Below, one piece after another: positions 1-7,684 of a stretch of 23,991 nucleotides of DNA. Each line of letters begins with the position of its first letter. Within the stretch, counting starts at the first letter, position 1. A program made the translations under genes and the position numbers. The DNA is from a virus, in IMG/VR virus record IMGVR_UViG_3300044681_000506, positions 1 through 23,991 of that record, one strand, 5' to 3'. Under the pieces are notes generated by a model. The model was not told the DNA's origin and did no database searches. It worked only from the letters and a program-made list of their open reading frames with translations.

Positions 1-803
1 TCGGTCGGCGCCGCGCCTAATGTCGCTTTAAGCTGGGCAAGGGCATTTTGCGTGATGAGGTTGTTAAGGTCTTCCGTCGCCTTTCCTGCCTCATCGCCAA
101 CAATAGAGCCAACATATCCGCGAATGCCTGCTGTCGGCCCTGTGTACGCCTTTTTGCTCAGCGCAACCGCGTCGTTAAGGTTTTGGATGACCCCTTGCGT
201 GGTCATCACCATTTCGTCGGCCTCCAAGATCGCCTTTTTGTCTGTCGCGGTAAGCGGGGACTGGTCCTCACGCGGCATCTTCCCGGACGCGATGAAAACT
301 TTGTGCCTTTGGTCGTTCGGGTCCAACCCGGCATCGATCAGTTGTTGGCGCCGTTTCTGCGTGTCCAAATTCTGCGGGGTGTACGTGCCGTTGAGCACGA
401 ACCCACGCCCCTCCGGCGTGTTCACGTCGATGCCGAAACGTTGAGCAATTGCCGCCCGCCCGTCCGGCGTGAGCGCCTTCGCCTGTGCAAGCTGGGCACT
501 CGTCGCCGCGATGGACGTTTGCTTTGCCAGCTTGTTCAGCGAGTGCATATCTTGCGCCCTGGTCTCCGAGCCCCGCGAGGCGTCGATGGCCGCTTGCGCT
601 TGGGCTTCCCGCAACGGCGCGAACCGAGCCTCCCGGTCTTCCGCCGACGCCGCCCGGCGGTCCTGAGCCATGGCGCGCGAGTTCTGGAACGCCTGCTGTT
701 TCAGCGCCTGTTGATAGTCAAGCGCCTGATTGATCGGCGCGAGATCCAGCAACAGCGAGCGCGGGGCCTGGACCTGCGGAAGCGCGAGTAGGTTAATCGC
801 CAT
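1..803 (-). CDS. Putative DNA-ejection / internal virion protein, C-terminus beyond window
   Basis: The reading frame opens with ATG at 803 (MAINLLALPQVQAPRSL) and stays open for 267 codons to the window edge, so the C-terminus is missing. The N-terminal half is rich in Ala, Gln and Arg and predicted helical (INQALDYQQALKQQAFQNSR and on). A later part reads AYTGPTAGIRGYVGSIVGDE, then NALAQLKATLGAAPT. The last motif resembles the C-terminal region of phage proteins usually called DNA-transfer or internal virion proteins. It starts 4 bases after the stop of the preceding ejection-type gene, in the place where P22-like phages carry their ejection proteins. The family match is from memory of motifs, so the product name is tentative. 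Confidence 0.6.
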   Translation of the reverse strand, partial: MAINLLALPQVQAPRSLLLDLAPINQALDYQQALKQQAFQNSRAMAQDRRAASAEDREARFAPLREAQAQAAIDASRGSETRAQDMHSLNKLAKQTSIAATSAQLAQAKALTPDGRAAIAQRFGIDVNTPEGRGFVLNGTYTPQNLDTQKRRQQLIDAGLDPNDQRHKVFIASGKMPREDQSPLTATDKKAILEADEMVMTTQGVIQNLNDAVALSKKAYTGPTAGIRGYVGSIVGDEAGKATEDLNNLITQNALAQLKATLGAAPT

Positions 804-807
804 CGGT

Positions 808-1929
808 TTAGCCCCACTTCGGAAGTTGCGGCATGGGCATGAAGCGCGCAGCCGTGCCCGCGAGGTTGATCAGGTTTTGCATAGGCGCGGTGCGCGTGTT
901 CGCGAACGCATTGCCCAGCGAAATCGTGTTGCCCGCCGTCTGTTGCCCGTAGCCATAGGCGAGGTTCGCCAGTTGAGACCCCGTGCCGCTCGATAGGCCC
1001 GCGAGCTGGTTGCCCTGGCCTGTCGCAAGGTTCGCCCGGTTGTTCGCTGTCGTGCTGATGGCGTTCCCGGTCGCCGTGGCTTGGTTGACCGCGTTGTTAC
1101 CAAGCGCTGTGCCGCGATTGGCCGCCGACGACGCCAGCGCATTCCCCGCCGCTTGCGCCGCCCCGGCCATGTTGTTGCCGAGGCCAGTTGCGAGCCCCGC
1201 CTGCGTTTGCCCGGTCTGCATGGCCTGATTGCCGAGCTGACCCGCCACCTGTGCACCTTGGCCAGATGCCCGCTCTAGCCTAGAGAGGTACGCCTGCAAG
1301 TCCTGGCTGCCGCGCTCTAACGACGCCCGCGACACGGCCAAGGACTCGCGGCCTGAACCGCCCATGCCGCGCGCGTTCATCGTCGCCGCAATGGCTTTGT
1401 TGGCCATTTCCTCGTTAAACGCACGATAGGGGTCGTTTGCCGCGTAGTTCTCATAAAACGCGGCCGCATCGGATGCGCCGCCGCTCCCGAGCCCGAGCGC
1501 TTGATCGTAAAGAGCCTGGGCCGCCTCGCCGCTTTGCCTGTACGGATCGAGGTAGGACGCCGCTCGGTCCGCACCGCCCTGCACAAACCCCTGTGCTGTA
1601 TCGTAGGCGCCCTGATAATCGCCACGGGCTGTCGCGAGCGCCTCGCGCGTTGCCGCGTCCGCAGCGTCGTACCCCGCAGTGATGTCCCCGCGCGCCTGTC
1701 CGTAGCCCTGATTGAATTGGGCCATAAGCTCGGGAAGCGCCGCAAGCAGCGTGCTATCGGCCCGCCCGTAGTTGGACAGGATGTCATTGCGCGCGGCGTC
1801 GGTGCCTTGCGTTAGATACCCCGTCGCCTGGTCGCGAGCTGAGGCAAGCCGGTCGTTCGCCTGCCGGCTGGCTTCGACTAAATCGGCGCGGGCTTTGTTG
1901 GTCCCGAACAGGCTATCGAGTAGTCCCAT
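808..1929 (-). CDS. Putative DNA-transfer (ejection) protein, P22 gp7/gp20-like
   Basis: I choose ATG 1929 (MGLLDSLFGTNKARADL, 373 aa). GAGGGG sits just upstream, and this start clears the stop of the preceding gene at 1941; an in-frame start 11 codons earlier would overlap it. The protein is Ala/Gly/Gln-rich with many short GxARGD- or YGxA-type helical repeats in residues 60-130. A central SYLDPYRQSGEAAQALYDQA stretch and a GMGGSGRESLAVSRA segment follow. The C-terminal third is a repetitive Asn/Ala/Gly helix rich in QxGNxxA units. This composition and the central motif are typical of phage proteins annotated as DNA-transfer proteins, which leave the capsid with the DNA. It sits after the tail genes and beside a second ejection-like gene. 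Role inferred. Confidence 0.65.
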   Translation of the reverse strand: MGLLDSLFGTNKARADLVEASRQANDRLASARDQATGYLTQGTDAARNDILSNYGRADSTLLAALPELMAQFNQGYGQARGDITAGYDAADAATREALATARGDYQGAYDTAQGFVQGGADRAASYLDPYRQSGEAAQALYDQALGLGSGGASDAAAFYENYAANDPYRAFNEEMANKAIAATMNARGMGGSGRESLAVSRASLERGSQDLQAYLSRLERASGQGAQVAGQLGNQAMQTGQTQAGLATGLGNNMAGAAQAAGNALASSAANRGTALGNNAVNQATATGNAISTTANNRANLATGQGNQLAGLSSGTGSQLANLAYGYGQQTAGNTISLGNAFANTRTAPMQNLINLAGTAARFMPMPQLPKWG

Positions 1930-1940
1930 TTCTGCCCCTC

Positions 1941-2447
1941 TCAGGCGAACGTTCCGACCCACAATTCATACTGAACCGTGTAGCTCGGGAGCGAGTACCC
2001 TTGGGCGAATTCGCCCGTTGAATAATAATACAAAAGCAGCCGTTCGTTGAGATAAACGGCGCCGCCGGACGCATAAAACGTCAATGCGATCACGTCATCG
2101 AGGCGCGCGCCTGTCGCGGCGCTTTCGATGGGGAATCCGACATAGGTTCCGTTCGCGTAAATCCAGTCCCCCACGTCGGTGAAGGGCTGCGCATTCAAAT
2201 TTGTGCCGCCGTGCGACGTGACCATGAAATACCCATTCACGAAGTCGGACCCGCTTTCGCAGGCGCCCAGATACGTGTCGGTGTCCGTCGAAACCACGCC
2301 AGCGGATGCCACGGTACGCGTCGAGAACGTGACGCTGCCGGTTAAAGCATTCGTGACGCGGAACAGCTTCTCATCCGTCGTCCAGCGCGTGTTCCCGTCA
2401 CTCCCGATCAGTTCAAACCGGGAACCGTTGAGGCGAAATGTTCCCAT
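1941..2447 (-). CDS. Unknown phage structural protein (168 aa)
   Basis: A complete frame begins MGTFRLNGSRFELIGSDG and ends YTVQYELWVGTFA. Its ATG lies directly after the TGA of the preceding gene (TGAATG), which implies translational coupling. The sequence is dominated by predicted beta strands with many Thr, Gly, Tyr and Ser residues, and has no signal peptide or membrane segment. I do not recognise a family. Its place between fibre-like genes and the ejection genes suggests a minor virion protein, for example part of a tail appendage. Confidence 0.7.
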   Translation of the reverse strand: MGTFRLNGSRFELIGSDGNTRWTTDEKLFRVTNALTGSVTFSTRTVASAGVVSTDTDTYLGACESGSDFVNGYFMVTSHGGTNLNAQPFTDVGDWIYANGTYVGFPIESAATGARLDDVIALTFYASGGAVYLNERLLLYYYSTGEFAQGYSLPSYTVQYELWVGTFA

Positions 2448-3257
2448 TCAGATTTGCACCGTCTTCGACGTGGCATTTGGCGTTGCCGCTGGCGCATAGG
2501 TCGGTGATGTGGTGCTCGTCAAAGTCAGGTAGTCAGCATCCACGCTATGCGAGCCCGCCGCGAACTTGAACGTCGTCTGTTTAATGATGCTGGTGCCGCT
2601 CTGATACGTCCCCCGGAACGTCGCGGTTTTGCCGCCGCCCACCAGCGCAAAGCCGCTCCCCTCGCGGATATATTTGCGCTCGCTCGAAAGCGTCCCGTAC
2701 CGCGTCACGAATTCGAAGGCGTTGCCGCTGATGCGCGCCGAAAACGTCGTGTTTGTGCTCTCTGTCGTGCTCAGATCCCGGCTGAGAATGTAAATCTCAT
2801 AGTTGATCGTCGCCGCGTCCACTTTGCCGGCCGTGTCTTCGTAGCAAACGACATTCCCCCCGCTCACCCCCAGCGTGAGCCACCGAGACCAGCTCAGGCG
2901 TTTGTAGCTCGATGCCGGCGGAAAGGGCGCTATGGGAATGCTCCCGGTCCAAGGGCAAGCGCTGATCGACCCGCCCGTGATGCGCCCGACAATCATCGGC
3001 AGCCCGCTTTGACCATGCGCGCCCAGCACGTGCTTTGTCGTCTGGTGCACAAACAGCGCCCCCGACGTGACGGCCGGCAACGAAAGCGTGCCCGTAAACG
3101 ACGTGACCACGGTCGGGTAGCGCAGCGACGAATGCACAATCACCCGGCTCATGTAGCCCAGCGGATTGATCAACGGGATATCGTCCGTGCTGTTCGACGC
3201 GGGGACCGTGTAGAGCCCCACCCCATAGCTCGGGTCGATTTTGAAGCGCACGGCCAT
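2448..3257 (-). CDS. Unknown phage structural protein (269 aa)
   Basis: The frame starts MAVRFKIDPSYGVGLYTVPA at ATG 3257, two bases past the upstream TAA. The protein is beta-rich and Ser/Thr-rich throughout, with a Trp-rich patch near residues 122-126 (LSWSRWLTL) and a cysteine-poor C-terminus. It directly precedes and is coupled to the 168-aa gene, and both follow a tail-fibre-like gene, so they probably act together in the tail or baseplate. No motif allows a firmer name. Confidence 0.7.
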   Translation of the reverse strand: MAVRFKIDPSYGVGLYTVPASNSTDDIPLINPLGYMSRVIVHSSLRYPTVVTSFTGTLSLPAVTSGALFVHQTTKHVLGAHGQSGLPMIVGRITGGSISACPWTGSIPIAPFPPASSYKRLSWSRWLTLGVSGGNVVCYEDTAGKVDAATINYEIYILSRDLSTTESTNTTFSARISGNAFEFVTRYGTLSSERKYIREGSGFALVGGGKTATFRGTYQSGTSIIKQTTFKFAAGSHSVDADYLTLTSTTSPTYAPAATPNATSKTVQI

Positions 3258-3260
3258 GCT

Positions 3261-4223
3261 TTAGCTCGTGATCTGAAAAACGCCGGTGTTGAGATCCCAA
3301 TAGGATGTCCCCGCCGCGTTCTGGATGCGACCGGCCGTGACCGTGCCGAGGTTCGCCGTGATGGCCGCCAACGTGGCTACGTTCAACTTGGCCGCCGTGA
3401 TGGCACCCGCCGCAATCGCGTTCGCGACGATGGTGCCATCGACAATGAGGTTGCCGTTGATCCCGACCGTTGAAGATCCGTTTACGCTCCCGACAACGAA
3501 CGCTTGGATGGTCGTCCCGTTCGAACTGGGGTGCACAATGATGAATTTATCCGCCAGCACGGCAAACGTGCTCAACGATGGCGATGCGGAGCCCGCAGCA
3601 GTCGTGCTCGAAAGCTGAACCGCGCCCGTCACGCGGCCGTTGGCGTTGGTGTAAATCGTGTAGTAGCTGGCAAGCGTGCCGTCCGCAGAAGCGCGGGCGC
3701 TAGCCTCCGTTGAGACAGCAGCCGACAACGTTGCGTCCGCAGTCTGATAGGCTGCCTGAATTGTTGTAATCTGCGACGCGAGTGCAGCATCAGCGGCCGC
3801 CCTCGCGTTTGTTTCAACTGTTGCCGCCGCAGCAATCAAGGAATCCGCAGTTTGGTACGCCGCCTCAACCGTTGTAATCTGCGACGCAAGCGCGGCATCC
3901 GCCGATGCTCGCGCCGTTGCTTCGTTTGTCACCGCCGCAGATAGGGACGCATCCGCAGCTTGATACGCAACCTCGACAGTGGTGATCTGTGACGCGAGCG
4001 CGTCGTCCGCATTCGCGCGGACAGTTTGCTCAGTTGTGATCGCTGCAACCGCGTTGTTCGCCGTGGCGGTCACCGTCACAATGTCCGACGAATTCTTGTC
4101 GACGCTCTCCAGAAGCGGCTTGATCCATTTCCACCAAATCGGCGTCCAGCGCCTGTATCTGTCAATGATCGGCACCCGTTGATCGGGCAGCGTGTTTGTC
4201 GTGTTGTTCCGGGCTCTGGTCAT
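3261..4223 (-). CDS. Tail fibre-like protein with 36-residue repeats (DUF1983-like C-terminus)
   Basis: The 320-aa product starts at ATG 4223 in an ATGA overlap with the preceding stop. After a basic, Trp-rich N-terminus (RRWTPIWWKWIKPLLESVDK) come repeats with a 36-residue period. The unit includes ALASQITTVEAAYQTADASL followed by a TExxARASADA segment, with ALAS beginning at residues 75, 111 and 147 and a degenerate copy near 184. Such alanine-rich units form trimeric coiled-coil shafts in fibres. The C-terminal part (FAVLADKFIIVHP, then GINGNLIVDGTIVANAI) matches the style of the DUF1983 domain found at the end of tail host-specificity proteins and fibres. It probably forms a fibre or tail-tip shaft; host-range function is inferred. 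Confidence 0.75.
   Translation of the reverse strand: MTRARNNTTNTLPDQRVPIIDRYRRWTPIWWKWIKPLLESVDKNSSDIVTVTATANNAVAAITTEQTVRANADDALASQITTVEVAYQAADASLSAAVTNEATARASADAALASQITTVEAAYQTADSLIAAAATVETNARAAADAALASQITTIQAAYQTADATLSAAVSTEASARASADGTLASYYTIYTNANGRVTGAVQLSSTTAAGSASPSLSTFAVLADKFIIVHPSSNGTTIQAFVVGSVNGSSTVGINGNLIVDGTIVANAIAAGAITAAKLNVATLAAITANLGTVTAGRIQNAAGTSYWDLNTGVFQITS
3677..4027 (-). repeat. Degenerate 108-bp tandem repeats in fibre shaft coding sequence
   Basis: About three and a half copies of a 36-codon unit lie head to tail, with unit starts (ALASQI codons) at 4001, 3893 and 3785 and a diverged start near 3677. The copies differ by synonymous and conservative changes, so the array is an old duplication kept for coiled-coil periodicity. 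Unequal recombination here could change fibre length. Confidence 0.7.
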
Positions 4224-5689
4224 GCAGCGAGGCCCTCCACGTCAACAGCAAGCCCGAGGATGGATTTGACGCGCGAGGAAACGGAGCCGCCGGGGACAAA
4301 ATCAACGAACGCGGCATGCACGCGCGTCCGGTTCGGCCATGCGTGCACTGCCGGGACCACTATCGTCATCGGCTGGAGCGCCGCGCCTTCCACAATCGCG
4401 TTGGTGATGGCCACCTCGAAAATCGCCCCGTCCTCCGGCATCAGGCCGAGCCGGTTGAACCGAGCCCGCGCGGTGCGGGCCGCAGCCGTGCCGATGGTCG
4501 TGCTCCGAAGCGTCGTCCAGGTGCCCCCGTGATCAACGCTATGCCGAAAAGTCACCGCCGAAGCGCTGCCGGGCGTCTGCGCGCGCGAGCGCTGATACAG
4601 TGCGCCGCTCGTGGCGTGCATCAGGATTGTTTTGCCGGCGAACTCCGCCGCGTTCCCGATGGCCCATTGCCCGCCGTCCGTCTGGCGTTCGTGCCAGAGT
4701 CCCGTTCTGAGGTTGTATTCGTAGGACCAAGACGAGCCACGAATGCAGTAGAACGTGGCGCCGTCCCCGTTCGTGTAGGCAAAGGCCGACACGGTATCGG
4801 CGGGCGTTGCTTCGGCACGAATGAGCCTGTCGACCTCCCCCGTGGAGATACGCCGCGCGTCATATCCCGCGAGCATCATCACCCCGACGAAAGCCCCGTC
4901 CCGGTTGCTCGCCGGCCAAATCACGGTGTCTGTGAGCGCCGCGTCAATTGTCGCCAGCGTCGGGACTACAGCCGCCGGGCAGTAGGCCCCGAACTCTACC
5001 GCCTGAGACCTTTCAAACGGGAAATCCGTCGCGCCCGTGTTCTGCCAGAACTCGCAGCTCCTTGGGCCGAACAAGCACAGTTCACGCCCCCGGACAACAC
5101 CGCGCGTCAATCCATCGGGGTTGCTCTGGGCTGATGCAAAATCGAGCGCATCGATGTCGGTCCCACTATCAATGGCGGTGATGTAGAACTCGCCATTGGA
5201 CATGGTGATGACAAAATAACCGTCCAGCGCACAGACGCTGTTGAACAGCGACGATGGGATTTCAGAGTCAAGCGTTGGCGTACTAACCACGCCAGCTTCG
5301 ATGACCCGGAACAGCCCGTCACTTGTTACCACCGCAACCTGCGGGTTTCCGCCGAGCCCATCGGAGCCCCGACGGTTGCGGGCCATGTACGCCCACCCGC
5401 TGGTGGCCAGCGAAGCAAGCGACGTGACGCCGCCGCCAGTGGCCACGCTTTGCAACGTTGTCCCGGTCACGACATACAGCGCATCGTCATCGAGATTGAT
5501 CGCCCCGCGCACTTGGCCAGCCGCAGCCGTGCCGAACGACGCATAGCCGTCGCATGCGGTCACGATGACGCGCGATTTCGCGCCAGCGCCTGCCGTGTCC
5601 GCGAAGCAGTTGACGAGCCGGGCCGGGTTTATCGCGCCGTCGCGGCCCTGCTCGGACTGAACCGGGATGTTGATCGGGGTCAGGGCCAT
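4220..5689 (-). CDS. Packaged DNA stabilisation protein, P22 gp10-like
   Basis: The 489-aa protein starts MALTPINIPVQSEQGRDGAI at ATG 5689 within a TGATG overlap. The opening segment (NIPVQS, then INPARLVNCFADTAG), the VVTGTTLQSVATGG stretch, a GRELCLFGPRSCEFWQNTG segment and a YDARRISTGEVDRLIR segment follow the pattern of the phage stabilisation family (P22 gp10). That protein plugs the portal-gp4 channel after packaging and forms part of the tail hub. The length is close to P22 gp10. Many short strands fit its beta-propeller-like fold. It overlaps the gp4-like gene upstream by one base, matching the functional order of tail completion. The family assignment is well supported; the exact contacts are inferred from P22. 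Confidence 0.85.
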   Translation of the reverse strand: MALTPINIPVQSEQGRDGAINPARLVNCFADTAGAGAKSRVIVTACDGYASFGTAAAGQVRGAINLDDDALYVVTGTTLQSVATGGGVTSLASLATSGWAYMARNRRGSDGLGGNPQVAVVTSDGLFRVIEAGVVSTPTLDSEIPSSLFNSVCALDGYFVITMSNGEFYITAIDSGTDIDALDFASAQSNPDGLTRGVVRGRELCLFGPRSCEFWQNTGATDFPFERSQAVEFGAYCPAAVVPTLATIDAALTDTVIWPASNRDGAFVGVMMLAGYDARRISTGEVDRLIRAEATPADTVSAFAYTNGDGATFYCIRGSSWSYEYNLRTGLWHERQTDGGQWAIGNAAEFAGKTILMHATSGALYQRSRAQTPGSASAVTFRHSVDHGGTWTTLRSTTIGTAAARTARARFNRLGLMPEDGAIFEVAITNAIVEGAALQPMTIVVPAVHAWPNRTRVHAAFVDFVPGGSVSSRVKSILGLAVDVEGLAA

Positions 5690-6042
5690 CAGAAATAATC
5701 CGCCACGCCGGGAAGGCCGGAGGCTTGGGCGCCGAGGTGGCGCCGCAGCCGGCGTAGGATGATCGTCTCCTCCTGCTCTTTCTCCGCAGCCGAGATCGGC
5801 AGGCCGAAGGCCCCCCTCACCTCATTCGCCACGAGATCCCGCACCGTCAGAAACACCGCGTTGGGGATGTCGCTGTACGGGAAGTAGGTCATTTCGGCGC
5901 CGTGGCCGCTAATTTCCTCCCATTTCGCCGCCCAAACGTCGGTGATGTAGGTTTCATCCGTGCTGGCAATCGTCGCCCCGGCATCGAGCGCGCCTAGATG
6001 TTGCATGACGGCCGTTGCGAGTTGAGATGTCGTGTAGCTCAT
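5689..6042 (-). CDS. Head-tail adaptor, P22 gp4-like (putative)
   Basis: The 117-aa product begins MSYTTSQLATAVMQHLGALD at ATG 6042 in an ATGA overlap. It is mainly helical, with an acidic TDVWAAKWEEIS segment, a central ETMTYF-like stretch and a basic C-terminal helix (IILRRLRRHLGAQ). Proteins of this size and style sit beside gp10-like genes and act as the adaptor that binds below the portal ring. It is shorter than P22 gp4. Function is inferred mainly from context and helical architecture; a neck or head-completion protein of another family is the alternative. Confidence 0.6.
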   Translation of the reverse strand: MSYTTSQLATAVMQHLGALDAGATIASTDETYITDVWAAKWEEISGHGAEMTYFPYSDIPNAVFLTVRDLVANEVRGAFGLPISAAEKEQEETIILRRLRRHLGAQASGLPGVADYF

Positions 6043-6371
6043 GTGCGGTAGGCGTCCATGGCGCCCTCATAGAATGGCGAATTCTGCACCACGAACGACC
6101 CCTCCAGCGCCGAAGCCGTCGTCGTGCCGGTCGTTTCCCATCGGAACCACCAGCGGCCGGACATATTCGGGCTGTAATCCACGTAGTAGTCGCCCGCGTT
6201 GGCCTTCACCAATTCGGCGTCAGTGCCATACGTATATGTCGTTGTCGTGCCGTTCGGGCCCATCAGCTTGAGCACAACTGTCGTTGGGTCCACGTCCACG
6301 CGAGTTTCATCCTGGAAATTCGCCGCGATCCGAACCGGACCGTTGACGTATTTTCTCCCCGGCGTGAGCAT
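6039..6371 (-). CDS. Small Ig-like beta-sandwich virion protein (putative)
   Basis: The 110-aa frame starts MLTPGRKYVNGPVRIAANFQ; its ATG directly follows the upstream TAA (TAAATG). Alternating strands and turns, including DPTTVVLKLMGPNG, VKANAGDYYVDYSP and SGRWWFRWETTG, are typical of an Ig-like beta sandwich of the sort appended to phage capsids and tails. No signal peptide or catalytic motif is visible. It is probably a minor decorating or tail-associated component made with gp4 and gp10. Confidence 0.65.
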   Translation of the reverse strand: MLTPGRKYVNGPVRIAANFQDETRVDVDPTTVVLKLMGPNGTTTTYTYGTDAELVKANAGDYYVDYSPNMSGRWWFRWETTGTTTASALEGSFVVQNSPFYEGAMDAYRT

Positions 6372-6956
6372 TTAGCCTCCGAATGCACGGCGCCGCGTGC
6401 CGTGACCTGTCGATGCGAACACCCTGATTGGCTCGGTTCCACGTGAAACGCCGCGCGCCCCGCGACCGACGCTCGGGAACACCCGGATTTTCGGCGGGTC
6501 CCCTGCATAGGTCAGGATCGCCGCTTGGCCCGCGAGCGTGAACGCGCCCCGCTCTGCGGTGAGCGTAACCCTGATAGCAAACTCGACATTCTTGCCAGAT
6601 AGCGCGAACGTCGTCGCAGGCGGCGACTCTTGTGTTCCGGCTCCGAGCGCCCGGAACCCCAACGGCGCGAATAGGAAATGGTTCGGCGTCGGAACTGGCT
6701 GATCCGGGCCAGCGTGAAGCACCAGAGCCCGCTTGAGTCCAGATGCGCCGCTTGCAGTGAAGGCGCCCGTTGACGCCGGGAAGTTGAACGCCGCGCTTGC
6801 GTCAACGCCAGTGGCAGCGAACGTGCCCGTCGCAGCTGGCAGGGCCACATTGAGCCCACGGCCCGTAAGCGTGAACGCCCCCGCGTCCGCGACAATTCTC
6901 GGAATGACCCCGTAAGCGCCAAGCGCCTGTTCGCCAAGCGCGGTGAATCCGAGCAT
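6372..6956 (-). CDS. Repeat-containing beta protein, unknown virion component
   Basis: The 194-aa product starts MLGFTALGEQALGAYGVIPR, with a TGATG overlap to the preceding gene. It contains several degenerate beta units: GAFTLTGRGLNVALPAATG, GTFAATGVDASAAFNFPA, GAFTASGASG and GAFTLAGQAAILT. These resemble the short beta repeats of phage tail and appendage proteins. The C-terminus is basic and lacks repeats. No enzyme motif is seen. The gene also contains a 16-base palindrome close to a parS site at 6435-6450, listed separately. Confidence 0.6.
   Translation of the reverse strand: MLGFTALGEQALGAYGVIPRIVADAGAFTLTGRGLNVALPAATGTFAATGVDASAAFNFPASTGAFTASGASGLKRALVLHAGPDQPVPTPNHFLFAPLGFRALGAGTQESPPATTFALSGKNVEFAIRVTLTAERGAFTLAGQAAILTYAGDPPKIRVFPSVGRGARGVSRGTEPIRVFASTGHGTRRRAFGG
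6435..6450. promoter_or_regulatory. parS-like palindrome inside a structural gene
   Basis: The 16 bases ggttccacgtgaaacg match 13 of 16 positions of the common bacterial parS sequence, including the CACGTG centre. The site is in coding DNA, with no parA or parB gene in the window. One such match per window of this size is not very unlikely by chance, so this is only noted. Confidence 0.15.
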
Positions 6957-7147
6957 CAGCCGTCCCGCGCCGCTTCAAGAGCCAGCGCCGCAATCGCGCG
7001 CTCTAGCCGCTCCACACGCTCACCTAAAGCCAGCACCGCGCGTGCCAGATCGTGCGACACCTCCGTTTTCACGATTTCGCGGGTGTGTTCGGTCCGCACC
7101 TCGCGCGGGCGCCGCCACTTGGTCAACGGCGCTACGGCGTCGGCCAT
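6956..7147 (-). CDS. Small coiled-coil protein (63 aa), unknown
   Basis: ATG 7147 overlaps the end of the upstream gene and the TGA overlaps the next ATG (TGATG), so the frame fits a tightly coupled set. The product has a basic N-terminus (LTKWRRPREVRTEHTR) and a C-terminal leucine/arginine helix (LALGERVERLERAIAALALE) with a clear heptad pattern. It may be a small accessory or oligomerisation partner of the neighbouring tail proteins. I do not recognise a family. Confidence 0.55.
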   Translation of the reverse strand: MADAVAPLTKWRRPREVRTEHTREIVKTEVSHDLARAVLALGERVERLERAIAALALEAARDG

Positions 7148-7671
7148 GTGATCGCCTCGTAAGCCGCGCGGGCCGCTGCCGTGTCCGAGGCCGCCGCGAT
7201 GGCCGCCTTGCCACTCAGCCGCGCGCGCTCGATGGCAAGCGACATTTGCGCAAACGCTGCGTATTTCGCGAGCACCAGTTGTGCACAGTCGTAGAGCGTG
7301 CCGGCCTCGATGCCGACCGATGCCGACAGCGTTGGGAATTGCGCCTCGCGGTCCTGGGCTGACAGCGCGTTGGCTGCTACCTCCCCCATATCCGCGACCG
7401 CTTGGGCTTGCGCGAATTTCTCTTGATACGTCAAAGCCATGCCAGATCCTGGCGTGATGAATTGGAGTCGTGCCGTCTCTGCATCAGTATCTATTTTTTC
7501 TTGATAGGCTTTTTTTTCAGCGGCAACATCGACAGGTAGCGGCTCGGGCACATTGCCTTCTGCCAGCCATTCCAGGTATTCTTGATAGTCCCTGTTGCCT
7601 CCATCAAAAGGAATGAAGGCATTATCGGTGAGGCGATGAACTGTGGTTTCTGATTGTGTTAGCCTATACAC
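7132..7671 (-). CDS. Tail fibre assembly-like protein
   Basis: A 179-aa product starts with GTG at 7671, preceded by AGGAG at good spacing. The N-terminus contains AFIPFDGGNRDYQEYLEWLA followed by EGNVPEPLP. This is the hallmark of small proteins encoded next to tail fibres (tail fibre assembly/chaperone and DUF4376-type proteins). The middle is charged (VAAEKKAYQEKIDTDAETAR), and the C-terminal half is Ala-rich helix. It directly follows the fibre gene and shares that gene's lower GC near the junction, so the pair has probably moved as a unit. Chaperone activity is inferred. Confidence 0.65.
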   Translation of the reverse strand: MYRLTQSETTVHRLTDNAFIPFDGGNRDYQEYLEWLAEGNVPEPLPVDVAAEKKAYQEKIDTDAETARLQFITPGSGMALTYQEKFAQAQAVADMGEVAANALSAQDREAQFPTLSASVGIEAGTLYDCAQLVLAKYAAFAQMSLAIERARLSGKAAIAAASDTAAARAAYEAITWPTP

Positions 7672-7684
7672 TATATTCTCCTAA

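Noticed and set aside
2547-3473. 308-residue plus-strand open frame
   Set aside because: Arg/Ala-rich shadow of two minus-strand structural genes; GC-rich coding DNA commonly leaves such frames open.
4196-5134. 312-residue plus-strand open frame
   Set aside because: Antisense shadow of the gp10-like gene with the usual Arg/Pro/His-rich composition.
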